Below are positions 50,758-59,790 of a DNA stretch of 64,000 nucleotides, in pieces. Made by a program: the position numbers and the translations under genes. Origin of the DNA: Bradyrhizobium symbiodeficiens (GTDB lineage Bacteria > Pseudomonadota > Alphaproteobacteria > Rhizobiales > Xanthobacteraceae). The notes beneath the pieces are model-generated. The model made no database searches, had not been told where the DNA came from, and saw only the letters and a program-made list of their open reading frames with translations. Every line of letters starts with the position of its first letter. Position 1 is the stretch's first letter. The stretch lies in assembly GCF_002266465.3 (NCBI RefSeq), contig NZ_CP029427.2:3784501-3848500 (forward strand). Reading direction: 5' to 3'.

Positions 50758-51528
50758 ATGAAGACGATCGATCTTAACTGCGACCTCGGCGAAGGTTTTG
50801 GCGCGTGGGAGATGGGCAACGACGCCGCCATGATCGAGCTGGCGAGCTCGGTCAACGTTGCCTGCGGCTTCCATGCCGGCGATCCCGACATCATGCGCCG
50901 GACGGTGGAACTGGCGAAGGCGCGCGGCGTCTCGGTCGGCGCCCACCCCGGATATCGCGACCTTCACGGTTTCGGCCGGCATCCGATCGCCGGTCTGAAG
51001 GCGTCCGAGATCGAGAACCTCGTCGCCTACCAGATCGGAGCGCTGCAGGCGATCGCGACCGCGGCCGGCCACAAGGTCACCCATGTGAAGGCGCATGGCG
51101 CGCTCTCGAACGTCGCCTGCGAGGACGATATGACCGCGAAAGCCATCGCCGCCGGCATCCGGGCGGTCGATCCCAGCCTGATCTTCGTCGTGCTCGCCAA
51201 TTCGAAGCTGGTGAAAGCCGGCGAGGACGCCAATCTACCGATGGTGCACGAGGTGTTCGCCGACCGCGCCTATGAGGACGACGGCAACCTCGTATCGCGC
51301 AAGAAGCTAGGTGCGGTGCTGCACGATGCCAAGGCGATCGCCGACCGTGTGGTGCGCATGGTGCAGGACGGCGCGGTGGTGTCGGTGACCGGCAAGGTGA
51401 TCAAGATGCGCACGGACACGGTGTGTATTCACGGCGACACCCACGGCGCCGTCGAGATCGCGCGGACCTTGCGTCAGGCGTTGAAGGATGCGGGGATCGA
51501 GGTCGCGCCGTTCAAGCGCGGCGCCTGA
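50758..51528 (+). CDS. pxpA: 5-oxoprolinase subunit A (LamB/YcsF family)
   Basis: 256 aa from ATG 50758 with GGAGAG upstream. IDLNCDLGEGFGAWEMGND, VNVACGFHAGDP, VGAHPGYRDLHGFGR and CIHGDTHGAVEIA are the conserved catalytic-face motifs. Completes the pxpBCA operon. Confidence 0.94.
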   Translation: MKTIDLNCDLGEGFGAWEMGNDAAMIELASSVNVACGFHAGDPDIMRRTVELAKARGVSVGAHPGYRDLHGFGRHPIAGLKASEIENLVAYQIGALQAIATAAGHKVTHVKAHGALSNVACEDDMTAKAIAAGIRAVDPSLIFVVLANSKLVKAGEDANLPMVHEVFADRAYEDDGNLVSRKKLGAVLHDAKAIADRVVRMVQDGAVVSVTGKVIKMRTDTVCIHGDTHGAVEIARTLRQALKDAGIEVAPFKRGA

Positions 51529-51542
51529 TAAACACCCGGTGC

Positions 51543-51632
51543 CGTGGGGTGGGCAAAGGCGCATAGCGCCGTGCCCACGATCTCTGCATGATTGAGACGG
51601 GCGGTGGGCACGCTTCGCTTTGCCCACCCTAC
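51543..51632. repeat. Bradyrhizobium-type inverted repeat
   Basis: GGGTGGGCAAAGGCG...GTGCCCAC and GTGGGCAC...TTTGCCCACCC face each other over 90 bp. Matches a dispersed intergenic element type I associate with Bradyrhizobium. Directly after pxpA. Confidence 0.65.
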
Positions 51633-51648
51633 GAGACCGAGCAAGATC

Positions 51649-51801
51649 TTAGAACGGATGCGCCGACAGCGTGCCGAACACGATGGCCGCGATGACCGCA
51701 AAGGCGCTGTAGAGTCCAACGTGGTGCATGCTGGCCGCGGTCCGTCGCGAGAGCGAACGCGCGTAAAAGTGCAGCCTGGCTTCCGCCGATAGTTCGCGCA
51801 T
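51649..51801 (-). CDS. small membrane protein
   Basis: 50 aa from ATG 51801: MRELSAEARLHFYARSLSRR, then one span (VGLYSAFAVIAAIVFGTLSA) and HPF. Charged head and single C-terminal span. No family known. Convergent with pxpA across the repeat. Confidence 0.55.
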   Translation of the reverse strand: MRELSAEARLHFYARSLSRRTAASMHHVGLYSAFAVIAAIVFGTLSAHPF

Positions 51802-52003
51802 GGTCGATCTCCAACGCCCCATTTGCGGGATTATGAGGGATCAACCAGGGCGGGAGGCAAGATGCCGGAGGAAATAGCAATGCGCCTCCTCAGAAGTGGC
51901 CGCCTCGCAGCGGTAAATTCTCTCCAGACACAGGTTCCGAGAATCTTATTCGTTCAAATCCGAGGTAGCTGGAACCTGCGGATGACAGTCGAGTGAAGCA
52001 GCT

Positions 52004-53608
52004 TTAGTACACGTCAGCCTGGAAGCGGCCGGTCTTCTTGAGCTCGGCGACGAAGCTGACGGCCTCATCCGTCGAACGTGCTCCGAACTGCGCGACGATG
52101 TCGACCAGCGCACGCTCGACATCCTTGGCCATGCGCTTGGCATCGCCGCAGATGTAGAGATGCGCGCCTTCGGCGAGCCAGGTCCACAATTCGCGGCCCA
52201 CCTCGCGCATGCGGTCCTGCACGTAGAACTTCTTTTCGCCGTCGCGTGACCAGGCCAGCGACAAACGGGTCAACTGCCCCGAGGTCTTCATCGCGTTGAG
52301 CTCTTCCTGGTAGAAGAAGTCGCAATCGCTGCGCTGGTGGCCGAAAAACAGCCAGTTCTTGCCCGGCGCGCCGGTCGCCTTACGGTCGAGCAGGAAGGCG
52401 CGGAACGGCGCGATACCGGTGCCGGGGCCGATCATGATGACAGGCGTCTTCGGATCTTCGGGCAAGCCAAAACCGTGCGCCTTCTGCACGTACACCTTGA
52501 GATTTTCGCCCTCATTGATGCGCTCACCGAGGAAGGTCGAGGCGACGCCGAGGCGCCTCCGCTTGCCGACGACGTAGCGCACGGAGTCGACCGTCAGCGA
52601 CAATTTTCCCGGCGTCGCATTGTGCGACGACGAGATCGAATAGAGCCGCGGCTGCAGCGGCTCCAGCGCCTCGACGAAGGCCTCCGGATGCGGCCGGGTG
52701 CCGGAAAACTTCTGCAGCGCCGCCATGACGTCGAGGGTGGCGGCATCGCCATCGGGATCCTCGCCCTGCGCCAGCGCCCGCGCCTTCTCGCGTTGCGCGC
52801 CGCCGGTGATGAAGGAGATCAATTCGAACAATGTGTCGGGTGCCGGCGACAGCGAGACGTCGTCGATCAGCACTTCGCGCAGCGTCTTGCCGTTGACTTT
52901 GGTGGTGTGGGAGGCGCCGAGCAGCGCGATGATCTGGTCGACGAGCCCGACCTCGTTGCGCGCGAACACGCCAAAGCTGTCGCCGACGACGTAATCGAGC
53001 TTGCTCTCGGAAAGATCGAACTCGACGTGGTAGGTTTCCTTCTCGGACTTGCCCTTGTTGAGCAGACGGCGCGACAGGAATGTCGCGGTGACGGGGTTGT
53101 CGCGCGAGCGGCCCGGCTCTGCGATCGTCACGGTCACCGCCGGCGCGGTCACCGCGTTCGTGTTGTACGTCTTGGCCGCCGGGGCCTTGTCCAGCTCCTC
53201 GTACAGCGACTTCAGCATCCGCGCGGTTTCCTTGCCGCCGGGAACGCAGAGATTGAGCCGGGCTTCGCTGCGGGTGGCGATCGCTTCCGAATAGTCGTGG
53301 CAATTGTAGCCGCACTGGCCGCAATCCTGCTGCGCCATCGCCGCCATCATCTTGCGGCGCACGGGACGCCCCTCGGCGAGCTTCATCCGGTCGGCGATCG
53401 GCATGGTCTGGTCGTGCCACGGGGCCTCGCCGTCGTCGCCGTCACCGGCTTGCATGACGGCGGCGCCCTGCTCCGCCGACAAGGGCGTTGCCACGTCAGG
53501 CGACAGCAGCCCGGCAAAGAAGCCGTTCAGCCAGGAGCGTTGCGCGTCGGAGAACGGTGCGCTGGCGGGAATGATATCGAGCTTCGGCGGAGGGGTGATC
53601 TGGTTCAT
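52004..53608 (-). CDS. sulfite/nitrite reductase flavoprotein-like subunit with an FeS domain
   Basis: 534 aa. N-terminal region with DCGQCGYNCHDYSEA...LNLCVPGG (Cys96, 99, 103, 121), which matches the short FeS domain of RnfB-type proteins. The rest is the CysJ/FNR half: RLYSISSS for FAD, GVASTFLGER, GPGTGIAPFRAF for NADPH, and a CGDAKRMAKDVERAL tail. There is no flavodoxin (FMN) domain, so electrons may pass NADPH-FAD-4Fe4S. It overlaps nirA by ATGA, so it is probably the electron donor for NirA. Confidence 0.9.
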   Translation of the reverse strand: MNQITPPPKLDIIPASAPFSDAQRSWLNGFFAGLLSPDVATPLSAEQGAAVMQAGDGDDGEAPWHDQTMPIADRMKLAEGRPVRRKMMAAMAQQDCGQCGYNCHDYSEAIATRSEARLNLCVPGGKETARMLKSLYEELDKAPAAKTYNTNAVTAPAVTVTIAEPGRSRDNPVTATFLSRRLLNKGKSEKETYHVEFDLSESKLDYVVGDSFGVFARNEVGLVDQIIALLGASHTTKVNGKTLREVLIDDVSLSPAPDTLFELISFITGGAQREKARALAQGEDPDGDAATLDVMAALQKFSGTRPHPEAFVEALEPLQPRLYSISSSHNATPGKLSLTVDSVRYVVGKRRRLGVASTFLGERINEGENLKVYVQKAHGFGLPEDPKTPVIMIGPGTGIAPFRAFLLDRKATGAPGKNWLFFGHQRSDCDFFYQEELNAMKTSGQLTRLSLAWSRDGEKKFYVQDRMREVGRELWTWLAEGAHLYICGDAKRMAKDVERALVDIVAQFGARSTDEAVSFVAELKKTGRFQADVY

Positions 53609-55386
53609 GCGGACACCTTGGCATCAGCGAGTTTGCGCAGCGTCTCGCCGTCATGGCGGCGCGCAAACGACAGGAAGCTTTCGTCGGGCGAGGTGCGATG
53701 GGCGATATAGGCCTTGAGCAGTCCTTCGACCGTTTTCGGCGCGTCTTCGGCCTTGAGGTCGTGGTAGACTTCCTGCCCGACATCGGCGTCGGGACCGAAC
53801 CCGCCGCCGGTGAAGAGGTGATAACCCTCCACCGTGTCCTCGTCGTTGACAGGCACGCGCGCACCGATCAGGCCGATATCGCTGATGTAATGCTGTGCGC
53901 AGGAATGGTGGCAACCGGTGACGTGGATGTTGACCGGCTTGTCCATGGCGACGCGCGGCTCGCACCAGTCGGCGATCTCGGCCGCGCTGCGCTTGGTGTC
54001 GGACGCGGCGAAACGGCAGCCGGCATTGCCGGTGCAGGCGATCAGGCCGGCACGGATGTGCGAGGCCTCGACCGCGAGCCCGATCTGCTTGATCGCGGCA
54101 ATGGCGAGCTCGACGTTCTCGTCGCGCACCCCTGACATCAGCAGGTTCTGCCAGACCGTCAGACGGATCTCGCCGTCGCCGAGCTCGCGCGAGACCTTGG
54201 CAAGGCCGCGCATCTGATCGCAGGTGAGCTTGCCGAGCGGCAGCGACACGCCGATCCAGTTCAGGCCGTCCTGCTTCTGCTTGTGCACCCCGACATGCGC
54301 CGTGCGGTCCGCGGCAGGCCGCGGCGCGAACGCTTCCTCCGGCACGCGCGTGAATGGCGTCTTCAGCCGCTCCTCGACCAGCTTGAGGAAGCCGTCATGG
54401 CCCATGGCATCGAGCACATATTTCAGCCGCGCCTTGTTGCGGTTGGTGCGGTCGCCATGGTCGATGAACACGCGCACGATGGCGTCGGCGACGGCGGTCG
54501 CCTGCTCCGGCCTGACGATGATGCCGGAATATTTCGCAAAGTCCTTGTGACCGGTGATGCCGCCGAGGCCTAGGCGGAACCAGACCCCAGGTTCGACACC
54601 GAACCCGTCCCTCACCTCATACGCCGTGAAGGCGATGTCGTTGGTCTCTTCCAGCACCGCGATCCTGCCGGCACCGTCGAAGGCGACGTTGAACTTGCGC
54701 GGCAGGCCGTAGAGCGAGCGGTCGTTGAGGATGTGGTAGTGCCATTCGCGCGCATAGGGCCGCGTGTCGATGATCTCCTGCGGATCGATGCCAGCGGTCG
54801 GCGTTCCCGTGACGTTGCGGATGTTGTCAGCGCCGGAGCCGCGCGAGCACAGGCCGAGATCCTGGATGCCCTCGATCAGCTTCACGGCATGCTTCGGCGG
54901 AATCTCGCGAAGCTGGAGATTGGCGCGCGTGGTGACGTGGCTGTAGGGACCGCAGAGCTCGTCGGCGAGATCGGCAAGGCCCGACAGCTGCCAGTGCTTC
55001 ATGATGCCGTTGGGAATGCGCAGGCGGCACATGTAGGAGTCCTGCGTCGGCGCGACATAGAAGATGCCGTAATAGCGCCAGCGGAAATTGTCCGCCGGGC
55101 TCGGCGGGGTATTGTCGAGCGCCTGCTGACGCAGCCGCGGATAGGCATCGAACGGATGCTCGTCGCGCTTGATCTTCTCCTGGTCGGCGAGTTTCTTGCC
55201 CGACGCGATCAGCTTGTCCTGCGCCTTGATGTGCACGGCATCGGGACCGACAGGCTCGGCGCTCGCCTTGCCGGCGCCGCCGCCGAGACCACGACCGACC
55301 CGGCTGATCTGCAGACCGGTCGTAAAGCCTTCGAGATAGCGTTTCTGCTCGTCGGTAAAGTCGACTGAGAGCGTATCGATTTTCAT
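53605..55386 (-). CDS. nirA: ferredoxin-type nitrite/sulfite reductase (NirA family)
   Basis: 593 aa from ATG 55386 (MKIDTLSVDFTDEQKRYL); the 36 codons upstream lack a ribosome site. Two repeated ferredoxin-like halves and the sirohaem/4Fe4S cysteines C-x5-C (ACTGNAGCRFA, near 452) and C-x3-C (GCHHSCAQ, near 494). Reduces nitrite (or sulfite) to ammonia (or sulfide) with six electrons. NasS-NasT upstream argues for nitrate assimilation. Leader 55387-55720 may carry the NasT-responsive structure. Confidence 0.93.
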   Translation of the reverse strand: MKIDTLSVDFTDEQKRYLEGFTTGLQISRVGRGLGGGAGKASAEPVGPDAVHIKAQDKLIASGKKLADQEKIKRDEHPFDAYPRLRQQALDNTPPSPADNFRWRYYGIFYVAPTQDSYMCRLRIPNGIMKHWQLSGLADLADELCGPYSHVTTRANLQLREIPPKHAVKLIEGIQDLGLCSRGSGADNIRNVTGTPTAGIDPQEIIDTRPYAREWHYHILNDRSLYGLPRKFNVAFDGAGRIAVLEETNDIAFTAYEVRDGFGVEPGVWFRLGLGGITGHKDFAKYSGIIVRPEQATAVADAIVRVFIDHGDRTNRNKARLKYVLDAMGHDGFLKLVEERLKTPFTRVPEEAFAPRPAADRTAHVGVHKQKQDGLNWIGVSLPLGKLTCDQMRGLAKVSRELGDGEIRLTVWQNLLMSGVRDENVELAIAAIKQIGLAVEASHIRAGLIACTGNAGCRFAASDTKRSAAEIADWCEPRVAMDKPVNIHVTGCHHSCAQHYISDIGLIGARVPVNDEDTVEGYHLFTGGGFGPDADVGQEVYHDLKAEDAPKTVEGLLKAYIAHRTSPDESFLSFARRHDGETLRKLADAKVSA

Positions 55387-55393
55387 GATCGGT

Positions 55394-55506
55394 AACGAAG
55401 CTCCTGCGGCCACCTGGGTGGCATCGACGGATATTGGTGCGACCCGCGAGGAACTCGGCTGGCCAAGAGCCGGCTTCGATACCTCACGGTCCAATCAGCT
55501 TCGTTG
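55394..55506 (-). promoter_or_regulatory. nirA leader with complementary arms
   Basis: AACGAAGCT (55394-55402) and AGCTTCGTT (55498-55506) are exact complements about 100 nt apart in the 334-bp nirA leader, one arm next to the AGGAG before the ATG. A GCAAC-loop-GTTGC hairpin lies further upstream (about 55550-55565). Pairing could hide the ribosome site or rearrange during NasT action. No clean terminator T-run was found. Confidence 0.35.
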
Positions 55507-55720
55507 CTGTGGGACTCGGCTCAGCAGGCACCTGTGCCAAGCTAGCCGCACCGCAACATTCAAGTTGCGTGCCAGCTTGCTCAAAACGGAAAAGGACGCG
55601 ATCTCAGATGATTAGGTGTCTCGGCGGAACAAGTCGGCCAGCGGGCTTTCACGAAATTCGGGCAGTCAGATCAACCTTTAGGCAATGGAACATCTTGCCC
55701 AAAGAATATGCAGGCCCGAA

Positions 55721-56884
55721 TCAGGCCTTCCAACGTCCGACCTCGAAAGCCTCGAGGTGGCCCCGGATGTCGTCGGGATCGAAGGCGGGGCCGGCGAATG
55801 CTCCGAACGGAGCGGGAGGCTGCTCGGGCGGCCGGCGGCCGAGGGCCGCATCGTAAAGGTCGGACCTGAACACCGCCATCGCCGTCTTGACCCCCTCCGG
55901 GCTGAGCGCTGTCTGGCCCCAGCGCACCATCTGCGCATAGAGCCAGGCGGCCTGCACCGGATCGGGGCGCCCTGCTTCTTCGCGTCCAACCAGGAGGTAG
56001 CGGCTGCTTTCACGGAAGGTGCCATCCGGGGAAATCTTCAGACGTCCCGTCAGGGTGCGCTGGATGACTTCGGCATCGACGCCGATCCGCTCGGGCTGCG
56101 CCAGGATGCGCGCCGCCTCGGTCCGGTTGTCCGGCTCCTCGATGAACGCGGCGGCTTTCACTGCCGCGCGAACCAGCGCTGCGACCGTGTCGGGGTTCTT
56201 TTCGGCCCAGACCTGGCGAACCGCCAGCACCTTCTCTGCCGCGCGCACCAGAATGTCGGAGACGAAATGCAGGATGTGACCGATGCCGAGATCGACCGCG
56301 ATCGAATTCCAGGGCGCGCCGACGCAGAACGCGTCGACATGGCCGCTCTTGAGGCTGTCGACCATGTAGGGCGGCGGCAGCACCACGAGGCGCACGTCCT
56401 CGTCGGGATCGACGCCGCCTGCCGCCATCCAGAACCGCAATTGGTAATTGTGGGTCGAGAACGGGAAGGTCATGCCGAAGGTCAGCGGCTCGGCCCCCGC
56501 CTTACGCCTGAAGGCAACGACCTTCGCGAGCGCTTTCGCCGTCACCATCGGATCGAAACGGTCGCCGTCGATCTCCTCCATCAGCGCGGCATGGAGCGCC
56601 GGCGACACCGTGATCGCGTTGCCGTTGATGCCGAGATTGAAGGGCGCGGCGATCGGCACCTTGACGTGACCGAGCCCGAGCGAGGACGCGATCGCCACTG
56701 GCGCGAGCAGATGCGCGGCGTCGAACAGGCCGATATTGAGCTTGTCGCGGACGTTGGACCAGGAGACCTCGCGCACCAGCTCGACGTCGAGCCCTTCGGC
56801 GGCGGCAAATCCCTTGTCGACCGCGACGATCAGCGCGGCGGAATCGACCAAGGGGATGAACCCGATGCGGAGGGGGGTCGTCAT
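55721..56884 (-). CDS. nasS: nitrate sensor NasS
   Basis: 387 aa from ATG 56884, overlapping nasT by ATGA; the frame upstream of it is antisense-like read through nasT. NrtA/NasS-type fold: LRIGFIPLVDSAALIVAVDKG, FPFSTHNYQLRFWMAAGG, HVDAFCVGAPWNSIAV. There is no signal peptide, so it is the cytoplasmic sensor, not a transporter subunit. In rhizobia and Paracoccus, NasS holds NasT and frees it when nitrate or nitrite binds. Confidence 0.93.
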   Translation of the reverse strand: MTTPLRIGFIPLVDSAALIVAVDKGFAAAEGLDVELVREVSWSNVRDKLNIGLFDAAHLLAPVAIASSLGLGHVKVPIAAPFNLGINGNAITVSPALHAALMEEIDGDRFDPMVTAKALAKVVAFRRKAGAEPLTFGMTFPFSTHNYQLRFWMAAGGVDPDEDVRLVVLPPPYMVDSLKSGHVDAFCVGAPWNSIAVDLGIGHILHFVSDILVRAAEKVLAVRQVWAEKNPDTVAALVRAAVKAAAFIEEPDNRTEAARILAQPERIGVDAEVIQRTLTGRLKISPDGTFRESSRYLLVGREEAGRPDPVQAAWLYAQMVRWGQTALSPEGVKTAMAVFRSDLYDAALGRRPPEQPPAPFGAFAGPAFDPDDIRGHLEAFEVGRWKA

Positions 56885-57471
56885 TTCAGCATCTCCGACG
56901 CGGTGATGATCGACTGCGCGATCTCGCCGATTTTCTTCTTCTCGCGCATCGCGGTCGAGCGCAGCAGCACATAGGCCTCGTCCTCGGTGAGGCCCTTGAC
57001 CTTCATCAGGATGCCCTTGGCGCGTTCGATGACCTTGCGGTCCTCGAGTTGCGACTTGGTGCGATCGAGCTCCTCCTGGAGCTTGGCGAAGGCATTGAAG
57101 CGGGACACGCAGAGGTCGAGGATCGGCTTGATGCGCTCCTTCTTCAGCCCGTCGACGATGTAGGCGGAAACCCCCGCCTCGACCGAGGCCTGGATCGAGG
57201 CTGAATCGCTCTGGTCGACGAACATCGCGATCGGCCGCTTCACGGCGCGGCTGACCTGGAACATCGCCTCCAGCACGTCGCGGCTGGGGTTCTCGAGATC
57301 GATCAGGATGATCTCGGGGTCGACCGCATAGATACGGGCGAGCAGGCTCTGCATCTCGCTGATGTGGACGACCTGCGTGAAGCCGGCCTCGCGCAATCCC
57401 TCCTGCAGGATCGCGGCCCGGATCGGGCTTTCGTCGACAATCACGATTTTGGGCGACTGGTCGGCGTTCAT
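56881..57471 (-). CDS. nasT: ANTAR antiterminator NasT
   Basis: 196 aa. Receiver-like N-terminus (KIVIVDESPIRAAIL; IILIDLENPS) and a C-terminal ANTAR domain (KVIERAKGILMKVKGLTEDE, YVLLRSTAMREKKKIGEIAQ). ANTAR proteins bind paired RNA hairpins and prevent termination. Freed from NasS, it should switch on nirA downstream. Promoter likely in 57472-57582. Confidence 0.95.
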   Translation of the reverse strand: MNADQSPKIVIVDESPIRAAILQEGLREAGFTQVVHISEMQSLLARIYAVDPEIILIDLENPSRDVLEAMFQVSRAVKRPIAMFVDQSDSASIQASVEAGVSAYIVDGLKKERIKPILDLCVSRFNAFAKLQEELDRTKSQLEDRKVIERAKGILMKVKGLTEDEAYVLLRSTAMREKKKIGEIAQSIITASEMLK

Positions 57472-57582
57472 GGCTCACTCACGGCAGGTGATTCATCCAT
57501 AGCACGCCGGATCGCCCTGCAAAGGGTTGTAATTATGGGCAATTGGGACTAGCTCAGGCCTGTCAATCAGGCAGATTTGGAT

Positions 57583-58908
57583 ATGGATCAGACGGCTGCG
57601 CCCAAGGTCAGCTTCGTGTCGCTCGGGTGTCCCAAGGCATTGGTGGATTCCGAGCGCATCATCACGCGCCTGCGCGCCGAGGGGTATGAACTCGCCCGCA
57701 AGCATGACGGGGCGGACATCGTCATCGTCAACACCTGCGGCTTCCTCGACAGCGCCAAGCAAGAATCGCTCTCGGCGATCGGCGAGGCCATGGCCGAGAA
57801 CGGCAAGGTGATCGTCACAGGCTGCATGGGCGCGGAACCGGAAGCGATCGAGCAGGCCTATCCCGGCGTGCTCTCGATTACGGGCCCGCAGCAATATGAG
57901 AGCGTGCTCGACGCCGTGCACCGCGCGCTGCCGCCGGCCCACAATCCACACGTGGACCTGGTGCCGCCGCAGGGCATCAAGCTGACGCCGCGCCACTACG
58001 CGTATTTGAAGATTTCCGAGGGCTGCAACAACCGCTGCACCTTCTGCATCATCCCGAAGCTGCGCGGCGATCTCGTCTCGCGCCCTGCCAACGACGTGCT
58101 GCGCGAGGCCGAGCGCCTGGTCGGCGCCGGCGTCAAGGAGCTGCTTGTCATTTCGCAGGACACTTCGGCCTATGGCGTCGATCTCAAATATGCGGAGAGC
58201 CCGTGGAAGGACCGCCAGGTCCGCGCCAGATTCCTCGACCTCGCACGCGAGTTGGGCGAGTTAGGTGCCTGGGTCCGCCTGCAATACGTCTACCCCTACC
58301 CGCATGTCGACGAGGTCATCGCGCTGATGAACGAGGGCAAGGTGCTGCCCTATCTCGACATCCCGTTCCAGCATGCGAGCCCCGAAGTGCTGAAGGCGAT
58401 GAAGCGCCCGGCGGCGCAGGACAAGACGCTGGCGCGCATCAAGCGCTGGCGCGAGGAATGTCCCGATCTTGCCTTGCGCTCGACCTTCATCGTCGGCTTC
58501 CCCGGCGAGACCGACGCCGATTTCGAATACCTCCTCAATTGGCTGGATGAGGCTGAGATCGATCGTCTCGGCTGTTTCAAGTACGAGCCGGTCGCAGGCG
58601 CCACGGCGAACGCGATCGAGAACCCGGTGCCCGAAGAGGTCAAGCAGGAGCGCTACAACGCGCTGATGGCCCGACAGCAGAAGATCTCGGCGCGCAGGCT
58701 GAAGCGCAAGGTCGGCACCCGCCAGCAGATCATCATCGACGAGGTCGGTCCGACGGTGGCCAAGGGCCGCTCCAAGGCCGATGCGCCGGAGATCGACGGC
58801 GCGGTGTATCTGACGAGCCGCCGTCCCTTGCGCGTCGGCGAGATCGTCACCGCAAAGATCGAACGCGCCGACCAGTATGATCTGCACGGCAGCGTCGCGG
58901 GGTTCTGA
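57583..58908 (+). CDS. rimO: ribosomal protein S12 methylthiotransferase
   Basis: 441 aa from ATG 57583 (TTG two codons earlier possible). UPF0004 domain with Cys16, Cys52 and Cys81; radical-SAM CNNRCTFC (Cys148, 152, 155); C-terminal TRAM domain. VSLGCPKALVDSE and the P-x-SEGCNN context fit RimO rather than MiaB. It methylthiolates an Asp of S12. Divergent from nasTS. Confidence 0.95.
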   Translation: MDQTAAPKVSFVSLGCPKALVDSERIITRLRAEGYELARKHDGADIVIVNTCGFLDSAKQESLSAIGEAMAENGKVIVTGCMGAEPEAIEQAYPGVLSITGPQQYESVLDAVHRALPPAHNPHVDLVPPQGIKLTPRHYAYLKISEGCNNRCTFCIIPKLRGDLVSRPANDVLREAERLVGAGVKELLVISQDTSAYGVDLKYAESPWKDRQVRARFLDLARELGELGAWVRLQYVYPYPHVDEVIALMNEGKVLPYLDIPFQHASPEVLKAMKRPAAQDKTLARIKRWREECPDLALRSTFIVGFPGETDADFEYLLNWLDEAEIDRLGCFKYEPVAGATANAIENPVPEEVKQERYNALMARQQKISARRLKRKVGTRQQIIIDEVGPTVAKGRSKADAPEIDGAVYLTSRRPLRVGEIVTAKIERADQYDLHGSVAGF

Positions 58909-58919
58909 CGGTCACGGCG

Positions 58920-59339
58920 TCATGTGCCGTTGCCCGGCGCCTGCTGTCCGTCATGCGCGGCGAACACCTCCTTGGCGGCGAACAGCCCGTTCAGCGCCGC
59001 CGGGAAGCCCGCATAGACGGCCATCTGCATGATGACCTCCACGATCTCGTCGCGAGAAAGCCCGACGTTCAGACCCGCCTCGATATGCACCTTGAGCTGA
59101 GGCGCGGCATTTCCGAGTGCCGTCAGCGCGGCGATCGTCGCGATCTCTCGATCGCGCAGGCCGAGGCCCGGGCGACAGTAGATGTCGCCGAAGGGAAACT
59201 CGATCACGTATCGTGCGAAGTCCGGAGCGATGTCGGCGAGCGAAGCGATGACTTTCTCGCCGGCATGGCCGTCAATGCGTGACAGGGCCCGCTGACCGCG
59301 ATCGAAGCGGCTTTCGGCTTGTGTTTGGGCGTGCGTCAT
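58920..59339 (-). CDS. carboxymuconolactone decarboxylase-family protein
   Basis: 139 aa from ATG 59339. CMD core: FGDIYCRPGLGLRDREIATI, ALTALGNAAPQLKVHIEAGL, GLSRDEIVEVIMQMAVYAGF. It lacks the AhpD CxxC redox pair (only one Cys, in IYCRPG), so it is nearer PcaC-like enzymes. The start lies 68 bp inside the 3' end of the merR-type gene, so the two are one unit. Confidence 0.9.
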   Translation of the reverse strand: MTHAQTQAESRFDRGQRALSRIDGHAGEKVIASLADIAPDFARYVIEFPFGDIYCRPGLGLRDREIATIAALTALGNAAPQLKVHIEAGLNVGLSRDEIVEVIMQMAVYAGFPAALNGLFAAKEVFAAHDGQQAPGNGT

Positions 59340-59703
59340 TTTCCTTCGTCCTCTGTTCGTCGCCGGCATAGCCGGCGATCTTGGTATCAAGGACGAGCAG
59401 GCATTCCTGGAGTTCGGCAATCTGCGTGCGAACCTGTTCCCGGTGGACTTCCAGCATCTGCCGCCGGGTTGGCCCGGTCGCGTCGCCTTCGTCACGAAGC
59501 GCCGCATAACGCAACATGTCCCGGATCGGCATTCCCGTGGTCTTGAGCCGACCGAGGAATGCGATCCAAGTGAGAATCGAAGCGTCAAAGTCACGCTGGC
59601 CGGAGCGATCCCGGTCAGCGTATGGCAGCAGCCCGATGCGCTCATAGTAGCGCAGCGTGTGCGTCGACAGGCCGGTTCGCTTTGCAAGGTCGCCGATCTT
59701 CAT
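59272..59703 (-). CDS. MerR-family transcriptional regulator
   Basis: 143 aa. Winged HTH at residues 1-70 (MKIGDLAKRTGLSTHTLRYY, ERIGLLPYADRD) and a coiled-coil helix (MLEVHREQVRTQIAELQECL). No metal-binding Cys pair, so it belongs to the small-molecule/redox MerR group. Likely controls itself and the overlapping CMD gene. Confidence 0.92.
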   Translation of the reverse strand: MKIGDLAKRTGLSTHTLRYYERIGLLPYADRDRSGQRDFDASILTWIAFLGRLKTTGMPIRDMLRYAALRDEGDATGPTRRQMLEVHREQVRTQIAELQECLLVLDTKIAGYAGDEQRTKENDARPNTSRKPLRSRSAGPVTH

Positions 59704-59790
59704 GGGTGCCCGTTCTCGTACTGACGCACGTACAGATACCCCTTCGAGCGCACTCTAAGTCAAGGGGGATCTATCGAGGGATGCCGAGCT

